DNA from: Actinobacteria bacterium UBA3086
GTDB taxonomy: Bacteria > Actinomycetota > Coriobacteriia > Anaerosomatales > UBA3086
DNA: 6,310 nucleotides
Direction of reading: 5' to 3'
Assembly: GCA_002367305.1 (NCBI GenBank)
Contig: DFBG01000130.1
Location: 491-6,800 of the forward strand
The position numbers were made by a program, and so were the translations under genes. The notes under the pieces were generated by a model, which ran no database searches, was not told where the DNA came from, and saw only the letters and a list, made by a program, of their open reading frames with translations. Each line of letters starts with the position of its first letter. Within the stretch, counting starts at the first letter, position 1. Shown one piece after another: positions 1 to 6,128 of the stretch.

Positions 1-402
1 CGCGATCTGGTCAGATGCGGGCAGGTGACCGGAGTGCTCGATGCGATTCCGGGTTTCGAGGATCGCATGCCGATACAGAATCTGCGCGAGAAGTCCCTTG
101 GCCACAAGCGCCGGCCCAATGAGGATTGGGTGGAACTCTGCGCGTTCGGAGATTGGCTCGTTAACTCCATGAAGGCTCAATCCGCACCGGACGTATCCTT
201 CCTGCTCACGGTGTTCGAGGCCGAGAACATACCGTTCGCGTGGGACCCGTATCCGCCTCAGGAGTCGTTCAACCCCTACGGGTTCTCGGCACGCTTCAAG
301 CTCATGGTCCCGCGAGCGTTCGAGGCCTCCGCGAACAAGCTCATCAACGAGGTGGCGAAGGCTGAGATCGACTGGACGAATCCCGGTCTCTCGGGTCTTT
401 GA
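1..402 (+). CDS. Unrecognised protein, 3' part only (possibly DUF2007-like)
   Basis: The reading frame is open from the first base and ends at TGA 400-402, giving at least 133 codons, so the gene probably begins upstream of the window. A GTG at 25 could be an internal start, but nothing upstream of it is a convincing Shine-Dalgarno sequence. The visible protein is soluble: no membrane segment or signal peptide. From the GTG, residues 1-35 are basic and polar. Residues 36-110 look like a small alpha/beta domain, with a segment reading FLLTVFEAENIPFAW, then a Pro/Tyr/Phe-rich loop, then KLMVPRAFEASANKLINEV. The pattern of helix, 'gets a ligand-like small insert', then V-P-x-x-x-E-A-x-x-L faintly resembles DUF2007 (putative signal-transducing) domains; this is a weak pattern match, not an identification. 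Codon use matches the neighbours, so it is probably a real gene. No terminator separates it from panB, so some read-through into the operon is possible. Confidence 0.6.
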   Translation, partial: RDLVRCGQVTGVLDAIPGFEDRMPIQNLREKSLGHKRRPNEDWVELCAFGDWLVNSMKAQSAPDVSFLLTVFEAENIPFAWDPYPPQESFNPYGFSARFKLMVPRAFEASANKLINEVAKAEIDWTNPGLSGL

Positions 403-423
403 GAGCGGACCGAGGTCGCAGGG

Positions 424-432
424 TGGTAGAAT
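424..432 (+). promoter_or_regulatory. Candidate extended -10 promoter for the pan-nad operon
   Basis: The bases TGGTAGAAT form an extended -10 element: TG, one base, then TAGAAT, one mismatch from TATAAT. This is one of the few A/T-rich spots in the 154-nt gap before panB. No good -35 lies at 16-18 bp. A TTGAGA at 399-404 matches five of six -35 bases but is 22 bp away, which is too far, and overlaps the upstream stop codon. Extended -10 promoters can work without a -35, so the call is reasonable but unproven. Transcription would begin near 439-440 and leave a leader of roughly 117 nt. Confidence 0.4.
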
Positions 433-441
433 AGAGTTCTA

Positions 442-556
442 CGCTCGGCTCTGGGGGATCGCATCCGGGGTTCTTGAAGCCAGAGCGAAGGGGCCCGTAC
501 GGGGCCGCCGGGACCTCATGTGAGGCCTGGACGGTTGTTGCGGAAGGAGAACCACC
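442..556 (+). promoter_or_regulatory. Structured 5' leader of panB (candidate cis-acting RNA)
   Basis: This non-coding stretch folds on paper into three consecutive hairpins. First, GCTCTGG 448-454 pairs perfectly with CCAGAGC 480-486, enclosing a smaller GGAT/ATCC hairpin at 456-466. Second, GGCCC 492-496 pairs with GGGCC 502-506 around a five-base loop. Third, 508-512 and 514-517 pair with 522-530 around an ATGT loop, giving nine pairs (one G-U) with a single bulged A at 513. After them lies the panB Shine-Dalgarno AGGAGA 545-550, which could sit in the loop of a weak GGTT 533-536 / AACC 550-553 pairing. No hairpin is followed by a T run, so any control would more likely be at translation than by intrinsic termination. 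A 'pan' RNA motif upstream of panB, built on a stem with bulged adenosines, is known in other phyla; I cannot show that this is it. It may simply be a GC-rich untranslated region. Confidence 0.4.
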
Positions 557-1480
557 ATGAGCGCTGCTGTTCCCATGGACCCACAGAGGTCCGTGACCAC
601 CACCACGTTCCGTGCCGCCAAGGCACAAGGTCGTCGCATCGCGATGATCACCGCGTATGACGCGCCCACGGCTCGCATGGTCGATCAGGCTGGAGTCGAT
701 GCCATTCTCGTGGGAGACTCCCTAGGCATGGTCGTGCTGGGGCATGATTCCACCCTGCCGGTCACCATGGACGACATGCTGCACCACACGCGTGCGGTCG
801 TTCGGGGCACATCGCGTGCACTCGTTGTCGCCGACATGCCGTTCCTGAGTTTTCAGGTCTCGCTCGAGGAGGCTCTGCGCAACGCGGGGCGCCTTGTTGC
901 GGAGGGCGGAGCCGGTGCGGTCAAGCTCGAGGGAGGTCGTCGCACGGCGGAGACCGTTCGTTTCGTGACTCAGGCGGGCATTCCCGTGATGGGACACGTG
1001 GGGCTCACGCCTCAGTCCGTGAACCAGCTGGGCGGCTATCGGGTGCAGGCGCGCGAGACGGCGGATGCGCTCACGCTCATCGATGACTGTCGCGCACTGG
1101 AGGAGGCGGGCGCCTTCGCCATCGTTCTCGAGTGCATTCCGGCCGAGCTCGCTCAGCTCGTGTCGAACGAGTTGGGGATTCCCACGATCGGCATTGGTGC
1201 CGGCGTCGGCTGTGATGGCGAGATACAGGTCTTTCATGACCTGCTTGGTATGGGCGATTTCACTCCTCGGCATGCGGGACGATACGCCGAGGTGGGCACC
1301 GCGATACGTGAGGCGGTGGGCGCGTACACGCAGGATGTGCATGACCGCGCGTTCCCGGCAGAGGCACAGACGACGCATCTGGATCAGCGGGTGCTTGCGG
1401 AGATCAAGGCGGCCCGCGCGGCTGCACTCAAGCCGGCGTCGGGCGGTTCGCTGTCCGGTGGCGACCGAGGCGGTCTCTAG
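557..1480 (+). CDS. panB: 3-methyl-2-oxobutanoate hydroxymethyltransferase (ketopantoate hydroxymethyltransferase)
   Basis: PanB transfers a hydroxymethyl group from 5,10-methylene-tetrahydrofolate to 2-oxoisovalerate, making ketopantoate, the first committed step of pantothenate and CoA synthesis in the cytoplasm. The 307-residue TIM-barrel protein is complete. Motifs in order are MITAYDAPTAR (30-40), VGDSLGMVVLGHDSTLPVT (52-70), ADMPF (92-96), KLEGG (123-127), GHVGLTPQSV (146-155), LECIP (191-195) and IGIGAG with CDGEIQVFHDLLG (211-231). By family knowledge D54, D93 and E125 should bind the metal and E192 is the conserved active-site glutamate. The ATG at 557 is chosen because AGGAGA lies six bases upstream; an internal ATG at 575 lacks this. 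Length is slightly above the usual 260-280 because of an Ala/Gly-rich tail from about residue 278. One oddity: the usual VQG after GGY-K/R reads VQA (163-165). It is the first gene of the pan-nad cluster. Confidence 0.97.
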   Translation: MSAAVPMDPQRSVTTTTFRAAKAQGRRIAMITAYDAPTARMVDQAGVDAILVGDSLGMVVLGHDSTLPVTMDDMLHHTRAVVRGTSRALVVADMPFLSFQVSLEEALRNAGRLVAEGGAGAVKLEGGRRTAETVRFVTQAGIPVMGHVGLTPQSVNQLGGYRVQARETADALTLIDDCRALEEAGAFAIVLECIPAELAQLVSNELGIPTIGIGAGVGCDGEIQVFHDLLGMGDFTPRHAGRYAEVGTAIREAVGAYTQDVHDRAFPAEAQTTHLDQRVLAEIKAARAAALKPASGGSLSGGDRGGL

Positions 1481-1510
1481 GGTGATCGGACTCAAGACGA
1501 GGGAGAGACG

Positions 1511-2377
1511 ATGAACCTGGAACGGGTTTCATCGGCCGAGGAGACACGTCGTGCTGTCGCGGAGGCGCGCCGCGAAGGGCGCACCGTGGCGCTCGTGCCC
1601 ACCATGGGGGCGCTGCATGAGGGGCACCTGTCCCTTGTTCGCGCTGCGTGCGAACGGGCGACCTACGTGGTCGTGTCGGTGTTCGTGAATCCGACGCAGT
1701 TCGCACCCGGAGAGGATTTCGAGGCGTATCCCCGCGATCTCGAACACGATATGCAGTTGCTTGAGGCCGAGGGTGTCGATCTCATATTCGCGCCCAACGT
1801 GGACTCCATGTACGCCGCCGATGCGACCGTGACGGTCGATCCGGGACCCATCGCGACTGTGTGGGAGGGCGCGACGCGCCCCGACCATTTTCGCGGCGTG
1901 GCGACGATAGTCACCAAGCTCCTGAGCATCGTGTCACCGGATCTCGCCTTCTTTGGCGAGAAGGACTACCAGCAGCTGCAGCTCGTGAATCGGCTGGTTC
2001 GCGATCTCGATCTTGCCGTTCAGGTGGTGGGTTGTCCGATCGTCCGCGATCGCGACGGTCTGGCGCTGTCGAGCAGGAACGCCTATCTGTCTCCCACCCA
2101 GCGTGCGCAGGCGCTCGCGCTCTCCTCGGCGCTTGAAGCTGTCGCGGAAGCGGTTGCCTGGGGCGAGCGTGACGCTGACGTGTTGCGAGAGACGATGTTG
2201 CGGATTCTGAGCGAGCATCCTGACGTGTCCGTTGACTATGCGACCGTGGTGGATGGGACGGACCTCACCGAACTCGGAAGCATCGATGGCCCCGCACGCG
2301 CTATTATCGCTGTACGAGTTGGAAACACCCGGCTCATCGATAACGCGGCGGTCGCACCTTCGGCACACGAGGAGTAG
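1511..2377 (+). CDS. panC: Pantothenate synthetase (pantoate--beta-alanine ligase)
   Basis: PanC activates pantoate with ATP to pantoyl-adenylate and joins it to beta-alanine, giving pantothenate, AMP and pyrophosphate. The 288-residue cytoplasmic protein has the full Rossmann-type core with the class I nucleotidyltransferase signature. Visible motifs are VPTMGALHEGHLSLVRAA (29-46, with the H36-E-G-H39 ATP-binding signature), SVFVNPTQF (56-64), YPRDLEHD (73-80), a pantoate-binding stretch around RPDHFRGV (123-130), FGEKDYQQ (148-155) and VRDRDGLALSSRN (178-190, the KMSKS-like loop). The C-terminal dimerisation/lid domain follows from about residue 190. The ATG at 1511 has GGGAGAG just upstream and starts 30 nt after the panB stop, so the two are very likely co-transcribed. 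It ends in a double stop, TAGTAG. No panD lies nearby, so beta-alanine must be supplied from elsewhere. No missing catalytic residue is seen. Confidence 0.97.
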   Translation: MNLERVSSAEETRRAVAEARREGRTVALVPTMGALHEGHLSLVRAACERATYVVVSVFVNPTQFAPGEDFEAYPRDLEHDMQLLEAEGVDLIFAPNVDSMYAADATVTVDPGPIATVWEGATRPDHFRGVATIVTKLLSIVSPDLAFFGEKDYQQLQLVNRLVRDLDLAVQVVGCPIVRDRDGLALSSRNAYLSPTQRAQALALSSALEAVAEAVAWGERDADVLRETMLRILSEHPDVSVDYATVVDGTDLTELGSIDGPARAIIAVRVGNTRLIDNAAVAPSAHEE

Positions 2378-2379
2378 TA

Positions 2380-2393
2380 GCCGCCGGCGCGGC
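2380..2393 (+). other. Small GC hairpin in the panC-nadA spacer
   Basis: GCCGC 2380-2384 is the exact complement of GCGGC 2389-2393, with a four-base CGGC loop, directly after the panC stop. No T run follows, so it does not look like an intrinsic terminator. It might stabilise the 3' end of the pan part of the mRNA or slow passage into nadA. A five-pair GC stem is also expected by chance in DNA this rich in G and C. The rest of the 56-nt spacer shows no convincing promoter or operator. Confidence 0.25.
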
Positions 2394-2433
2394 ATTACCA
2401 GTGAGATGTCGATCGCTATGAGAGGAGCGGCGC

Positions 2434-3348
2434 GTGCCCGACACCGCAACCCTGCATGACGAGATACGGACCCTCGCACGTGAGCGAGATGCGATCATAC
2501 TCGCACACAACTATCAGCGCGGAGAGGTCCAGGACGTAGCGGACTTCACCGGCGATTCGCTCGGGCTTTCACGTCAGGCATCCGAGACCTCGGCGCAGAC
2601 GATCGTCTTCGCTGGTGTTCACTTCATGGCCGAGACGGCCAAGATACTCTCGCCGGACAAGACGGTGCTGCTGCCCGAGCTTGGTGCCGGTTGCCCCATG
2701 GCCGACATGATGACCGCCGACGAGCTCGCCACATGGCGCGAGGCCCATCCGGGTATCCCTGTCGTGACCTATGTGAACTCCTCTGCTGACGTGAAGGCAC
2801 TCTCTGATGTCTGCGTCACCAGTGCCAATGCCGTTGCCGTCGTGCGCTCGCTGGGCGCCGATCGCATTCTGTTCGGCCCCGATCGCAACCTGGGCTCGTG
2901 GGTGGCGCGCGCGCTGCCCGAGGTCGAGGTTCTGCTGTGGGAGGGCTTCTGCCCCACGCACGAGCGCGTCACACCCGAACAGATCGCTGAGGCTCGCAAG
3001 CGCCATCCGGACGCCGAAGTCATGGCGCACCCGGAATGCCGCCCGGACGTGGTCGATCTCGCCGACTTCGTGCTCTCCACGAGCCAGATGCTCCGTCGCG
3101 CGGCTGATTCACCGGCCGATGAGTTCATCGTGGTGACCGAGGAGGGCCTGCTCCACGCGCTCGCCAAGGCGGCGCCAGGCAAGCGATTCGTGAACCTGGA
3201 GCCGAGAATGATCTGCAGGAACATGAAGGTCACGACCCTTGAGAAGGTCCGTGACGTGCTGCGCGACGGCACAAATGAGATCGTGGTGCCAGAAGATGTC
3301 CGTGAGCGTGCTCTCACGGCTGTTCAGCGGATGGTGGCCATTGACTGA
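2434..3348 (+). CDS. nadA: Quinolinate synthase, short [4Fe-4S] form
   Basis: NadA condenses iminoaspartate (from NadB) with dihydroxyacetone phosphate to give quinolinate, using an oxygen-sensitive [4Fe-4S] cluster. The 304-residue protein has the threefold pseudo-symmetric NadA layout. Motifs are AHNYQ (24-28), DVADFTGDSLGLSR (34-47), FAGVHFMAETAKIL (59-72), GAGCPMADM (84-92), YVNSSADVKA (113-122), SDVCVTSANA (124-133), LFGPDRNLG (146-154), WEGFCPTHE (169-177), HPEC (199-202), STSQML (215-220) and EPRMICRNMK (256-265). By analogy with archaeal and Thermotoga NadA, the cluster ligands are C87, C173 and C261. The length matches the short form, without the extra C-terminal Cys region of E. coli. 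The GTG start at 2434 is supported by AGGAG at 2423-2427, six bases upstream. It sits 56 nt after panC and runs into nadB. Confidence 0.97.
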   Translation: MPDTATLHDEIRTLARERDAIILAHNYQRGEVQDVADFTGDSLGLSRQASETSAQTIVFAGVHFMAETAKILSPDKTVLLPELGAGCPMADMMTADELATWREAHPGIPVVTYVNSSADVKALSDVCVTSANAVAVVRSLGADRILFGPDRNLGSWVARALPEVEVLLWEGFCPTHERVTPEQIAEARKRHPDAEVMAHPECRPDVVDLADFVLSTSQMLRRAADSPADEFIVVTEEGLLHALAKAAPGKRFVNLEPRMICRNMKVTTLEKVRDVLRDGTNEIVVPEDVRERALTAVQRMVAID

Positions 3349-5011
3349 TATCAGATCACCGGAGATCCTGCCTGACGCTCTGGGCCGACGCTACCTGCTG
3401 GAGTTCGATACCGACGATCTCGTGCAGCATCACTCCGACGTACTCGTGATCGGTTCGGGCATCTCGGGTCTCGTCGCCGCGCTTGCATCCTCTATGTCGA
3501 AGTCGGTCTCACTCGTGACCAAGGCGCGTGTCGAGGAGACTAACACCTGGTACGCCCAGGGCGGCATCGCCGGCGCGGTCGGCGAGGCCGATTCGACGCA
3601 GCTCCATGAGGCCGACACGCTCGTGGTGGGCCAGGGACTCTCCGATCCTGACGTGGTTCACGCGGTGGTGACCGAGGCCGCAGACGCCCTGGGCGATCTG
3701 CGCGCCATGGGAGTGAGCTTCGACCTCGCCGAGGATGGCAGCGTGCTGCTCGCTCGCGAAGGCGGGCACAGCCTGCCGCGCATTCTGCACTCTGGCGACA
3801 CGACCGGCGCTGAGATCCAGGACACGCTCTCGGGGATGGTGCGTCGCTCCGAGGATGTTGACATCTACGAGGAGCGTTTTCTTATCGACCTCATCACCGC
3901 GGCCGACCGATGTGTCGGCGCGCTCGTTTACGATCCGGAGTCGCGCCGCCCGCAGGTGTTCTGGGCCGACGCGATCGTGCTCGCCACGGGCGGTTGCGGT
4001 CAGGCGTATCGCGTTACGACCAACCCTTTGATCGCGACGGGCGACGGAGTCGCTGCGGCATGGCGCGCAGGTGCCGACATCGCCGATCTCGAGTTCGTGC
4101 AGTTCCACCCCACGGCTCTGGACTCCGCGTCGAGCCCCAAGTTCCTCATCACCGAGGCACTGCGTGGTGACGGGGCGTATCTGCTCGACTGTGACGAGGA
4201 ACGATTCATGGTCGGTGTCCATCCGCTGGCTGAGCTTGCGCCGCGTGATGTGGTGAGTCGTGAGATCGAGAAGGTGATGGCTCGCTGCGGTCGTCCGTTC
4301 GTCTGGCTCGATGCTCGACATCTTGGCGAGGAGCATCTCCGGGTGAGGTTCCCCAATATCTGGGAGACCTGTCTGGAGGCCGGGTTCGATCTCTCTCGCG
4401 AACTCGTACCGGTCGCTCCTGCTGCGCACTACATGATCGGCGGCGTCCACGTCGATGTCGACGGGCGCACATCGCTTGCGGGGCTTTATGCCGCTGGTGA
4501 GGTGACCGCTTCTGGGCTGCACGGCGCCAACAGGCTCGCGAGTAATTCGCTGCTCGAGGGACTCGTGTTCTCTCGGCGCATCGTGCGGGCCCTGCAAGTC
4601 GAGCCGAGCGTCCCTCGGCCATCACGCGTGGTGTCGGGGCCTAGCGAGACGTCGGCTGCGTTCACGAGCGTCAAGGCCATGGAGGCGCTGCAAACGACCA
4701 TGAGCCAGTTCGTGGGCATGACGCGATCCCGGGGGAGTCTTAGAGAGGCAGCGGTCGTTCTGGACGGGTTGACCCGGCTGTTGGACGTGAGCTTCCATCG
4801 ACCACATGAGCTTGAGCTGCAGAATCTCGTGACGGTGGCATCGCTCATCACGCGTGCCGCTTGGATGCGCGATGAGACACGCGGAACGCACAGTCGCATG
4901 GATTACCCTGAGCGCGATGATGATTCGTGGAGCGGGCACCTGCTGTGGCGTCGCGGTGCGAAGCCGCGTTTCGTGCCGATTGGATCTTCGGGGGAAGGCC
5001 TCGAGCGATGA
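3341..5011 (+). CDS. nadB: L-aspartate oxidase
   Basis: NadB is a FAD flavoprotein that oxidises L-aspartate to iminoaspartate, the unstable substrate handed to NadA. Numbered from the proposed TTG, the FAD-binding GSGISGL is at 38-44, WYAQGGIAG 70-78, REGGHSLPRILHSGD 139-153, ATGGCGQ 215-221, VQFHPT 253-258, LAPRDVVSREI 299-309, PAAHYMIGGVHV 360-371 and GLHGANRLASNSLLEG 392-407. Residues expected to act in catalysis and substrate binding by analogy with E. coli NadB are E140, H256, R302, H363 and R398, all present. A helical C-terminal domain follows from about residue 450. The start is uncertain. TTG 3341 gives 556 aa, overlaps the nadA stop by 8 nt and keeps the RRYLLEFDTDDL segment that many Gram-positive NadB proteins carry before the FAD motif; its Shine-Dalgarno is poor (GGTGG too close). 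ATG 3296 or GTG 3302/3308 would add residues that are only nadA in another frame. GTG 3422 would remove the conserved segment. Confidence 0.95.
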   Translation: MTDIRSPEILPDALGRRYLLEFDTDDLVQHHSDVLVIGSGISGLVAALASSMSKSVSLVTKARVEETNTWYAQGGIAGAVGEADSTQLHEADTLVVGQGLSDPDVVHAVVTEAADALGDLRAMGVSFDLAEDGSVLLAREGGHSLPRILHSGDTTGAEIQDTLSGMVRRSEDVDIYEERFLIDLITAADRCVGALVYDPESRRPQVFWADAIVLATGGCGQAYRVTTNPLIATGDGVAAAWRAGADIADLEFVQFHPTALDSASSPKFLITEALRGDGAYLLDCDEERFMVGVHPLAELAPRDVVSREIEKVMARCGRPFVWLDARHLGEEHLRVRFPNIWETCLEAGFDLSRELVPVAPAAHYMIGGVHVDVDGRTSLAGLYAAGEVTASGLHGANRLASNSLLEGLVFSRRIVRALQVEPSVPRPSRVVSGPSETSAAFTSVKAMEALQTTMSQFVGMTRSRGSLREAAVVLDGLTRLLDVSFHRPHELELQNLVTVASLITRAAWMRDETRGTHSRMDYPERDDDSWSGHLLWRRGAKPRFVPIGSSGEGLER

Positions 5012-5958
5012 CTGAGATCCTAGATGATTCGGTACGTCCACTGCGCATGCCCGACGCGACCGATCTGATCGCCCGCACACTTGCCGAGGATCTGGGCGTG
5101 ACGTCCTCGCGGCTGCTCGACAGGGTCGCGCATGACGTTGACCTGCTCATGCGTGATGCGACGACCTCCGCAGTCGTGCCTCCCGGTGCATGGTTCTCCG
5201 GTGTCGTGAGGGCGCGCGAGGCATGTACCGTGTGCGGCTTGCCCGTGGTCGCGCAGACATGGTTGCTGCTGGGCGAAGCCGCGGGGTTCGAGGATCCGGT
5301 GGAGTTCCATCCGCTCGTGGCCGAAGGCTCGAGAGTGGAGGCCGGTACCGCCGTCGGCGAGGTCGAGGGCCCGGCATGGACGGTGCTCGCAGGAGAGCGC
5401 AGCGCGCTCGATCTACTCATGATCCTCTCGGGTATAGCGACAGTGACGGCGAAGTGGCAGGCCGAAGCTGGGCCTGATCTGAAGGTCGTGGACACGCGCA
5501 AGACGCTTCCCGGGCTGCGTGAACTCAGCAAGTACGCGGTCATGGTCGGCGGTGGCACCAATCACCGTAAGGGCCTATGGGACATGGTGCTCGTCAAAGA
5601 CAATCACATTCGACATGCCGGTGGCATCTCTGCTGCGGTGATCGCTGCACGCGACGCGTTTCTCGGACTTGAGATCGAGGTCGAGGCCGACACAGTCGAG
5701 CAGGCACGTGAGGCTGCGGCTGCGGGTGCCGACTTCGTGCTTCTGGACAACATGGATGACGAAATGACGGCTCAAGCCGTGAAAGCCGTACGTGAGATCG
5801 CGGAGCGCGGAGGTCGTGCTGTTTCGACCGAGGCGAGTGGCGGGATCACCTTCGATCGGCTCAGCGGTCTCGCTCTCACAGGTGTCGATCGGGTGTCGAC
5901 CAGCGCATTGACCCTTGCGCAGCCTGTCGACTTCGGTTTGGATGAGGTTGACGGTTAA
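5008..5958 (+). CDS. nadC: Nicotinate-nucleotide pyrophosphorylase (quinolinate phosphoribosyltransferase, decarboxylating)
   Basis: NadC joins quinolinate to PRPP with loss of CO2, giving nicotinate mononucleotide, the last step of the de novo branch before NAD assembly. The 316-residue protein has an N-terminal alpha/beta domain and a C-terminal barrel. Motifs are AEDLG (26-30), RAREACTVCGLPVV (68-81), ERSALDLLMILSGIAT (130-145), DTRKTLPGLR (162-171), KYAVMVGGGTNHRKGL (175-190), VKDNH (196-200), EVEADTVEQA (224-233), LLDNM (245-249), EASGGI (275-280) and GVDRVSTSALT (292-302). ATG 5008 overlaps the nadB stop as ATGA, with GGGGAAGG 4991-4998 as ribosome-binding site; an in-frame ATG at 4927 lies inside nadB and is unlikely. 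Two oddities: about 17-18 extra residues lie between EDLG and the segment DATTSAVVP (50-58, the usual GDxTT position), and the usual S-x-G-A-L-T near the end reads STSALT. The core is intact, so a working enzyme is expected. Confidence 0.95.
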   Translation: MTEILDDSVRPLRMPDATDLIARTLAEDLGVTSSRLLDRVAHDVDLLMRDATTSAVVPPGAWFSGVVRAREACTVCGLPVVAQTWLLLGEAAGFEDPVEFHPLVAEGSRVEAGTAVGEVEGPAWTVLAGERSALDLLMILSGIATVTAKWQAEAGPDLKVVDTRKTLPGLRELSKYAVMVGGGTNHRKGLWDMVLVKDNHIRHAGGISAAVIAARDAFLGLEIEVEADTVEQAREAAAAGADFVLLDNMDDEMTAQAVKAVREIAERGGRAVSTEASGGITFDRLSGLALTGVDRVSTSALTLAQPVDFGLDEVDG

Positions 5959-5999
5959 CGCGGCTCGCTTCTGTGAGTCCAGGTGGGGAACGGGGATCC

Positions 6000-6128
6000 A
6001 TGCGGCCCGACAGACTCCAGAATCTACGTGATGCACAGCGTGTCGCGGCGAAGACGTTCCTGAGCTTCCCGGTGGCTATCGCAGCTCTCGGCAGTGGCTT
6101 CGCCGGCTTCACGAATCCGGTCATATAG
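6000..6128 (+). CDS. Possible 42-residue small ORF, stop abutting dedA-like start
   Basis: An ATG 41 nt after nadC opens a 42-codon frame ending in TAG 6126-6128, immediately followed by the ATG of the dedA-like gene in the same frame. GGGGA at 5992-5996 and AGGTGGGGA at 5981-5989 lie upstream and could serve as ribosome-binding sites, though the spacing of each is not ideal. The product would begin with a charged, amphipathic stretch (about 1-18, with five Arg and one Lys) and continue with a moderately hydrophobic stretch (about 20-37, FLSFPVAIAALGSGFAGF), which could be a short membrane helix. I recognise no family. It may be a real small membrane peptide, a leader ORF that couples translation into dedA, the 5' end of a dedA gene broken by an amber codon, or chance. 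G/C third-position bias is present but weaker than in the neighbours. Confidence 0.3.
   Translation: MRPDRLQNLRDAQRVAAKTFLSFPVAIAALGSGFAGFTNPVI

Noticed and set aside
399..404. TTGAGA as the -35 of the panB promoter
   Set aside because: It matches five of six bases but is 22 bp from the -10 candidate, beyond the workable spacing.
480..515. ZTP (pfl) riboswitch-like GCCGCCGGG and AGAGCGA pieces
   Set aside because: Only short fragments resemble the ZTP consensus; the conserved upstream GUGACUGGCG-like part is absent and panB is not a typical target.
492..530. Intrinsic terminator between the upstream gene and panB
   Set aside because: The stems are GC-rich, but neither is followed by a run of T, so they do not fit a Rho-independent terminator.
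722..1495. 257-codon open frame on the minus strand opposite panB
   Set aside because: A shadow of panB with low-complexity Arg/His-rich translation and no ribosome-binding site or family motif.
3509..4597. Long open frame on the minus strand opposite nadB
   Set aside because: It lies wholly inside a well-supported nadB; its translation is rich in Arg, His and Glu with no recognisable motif, as expected from the reverse strand of a GC-rich gene.
5948..5976. Promoter for dedA starting from TTGACG at 5948-5953
   Set aside because: The -35-like hexamer is good, but nothing resembling TATAAT lies 16-18 bp downstream.
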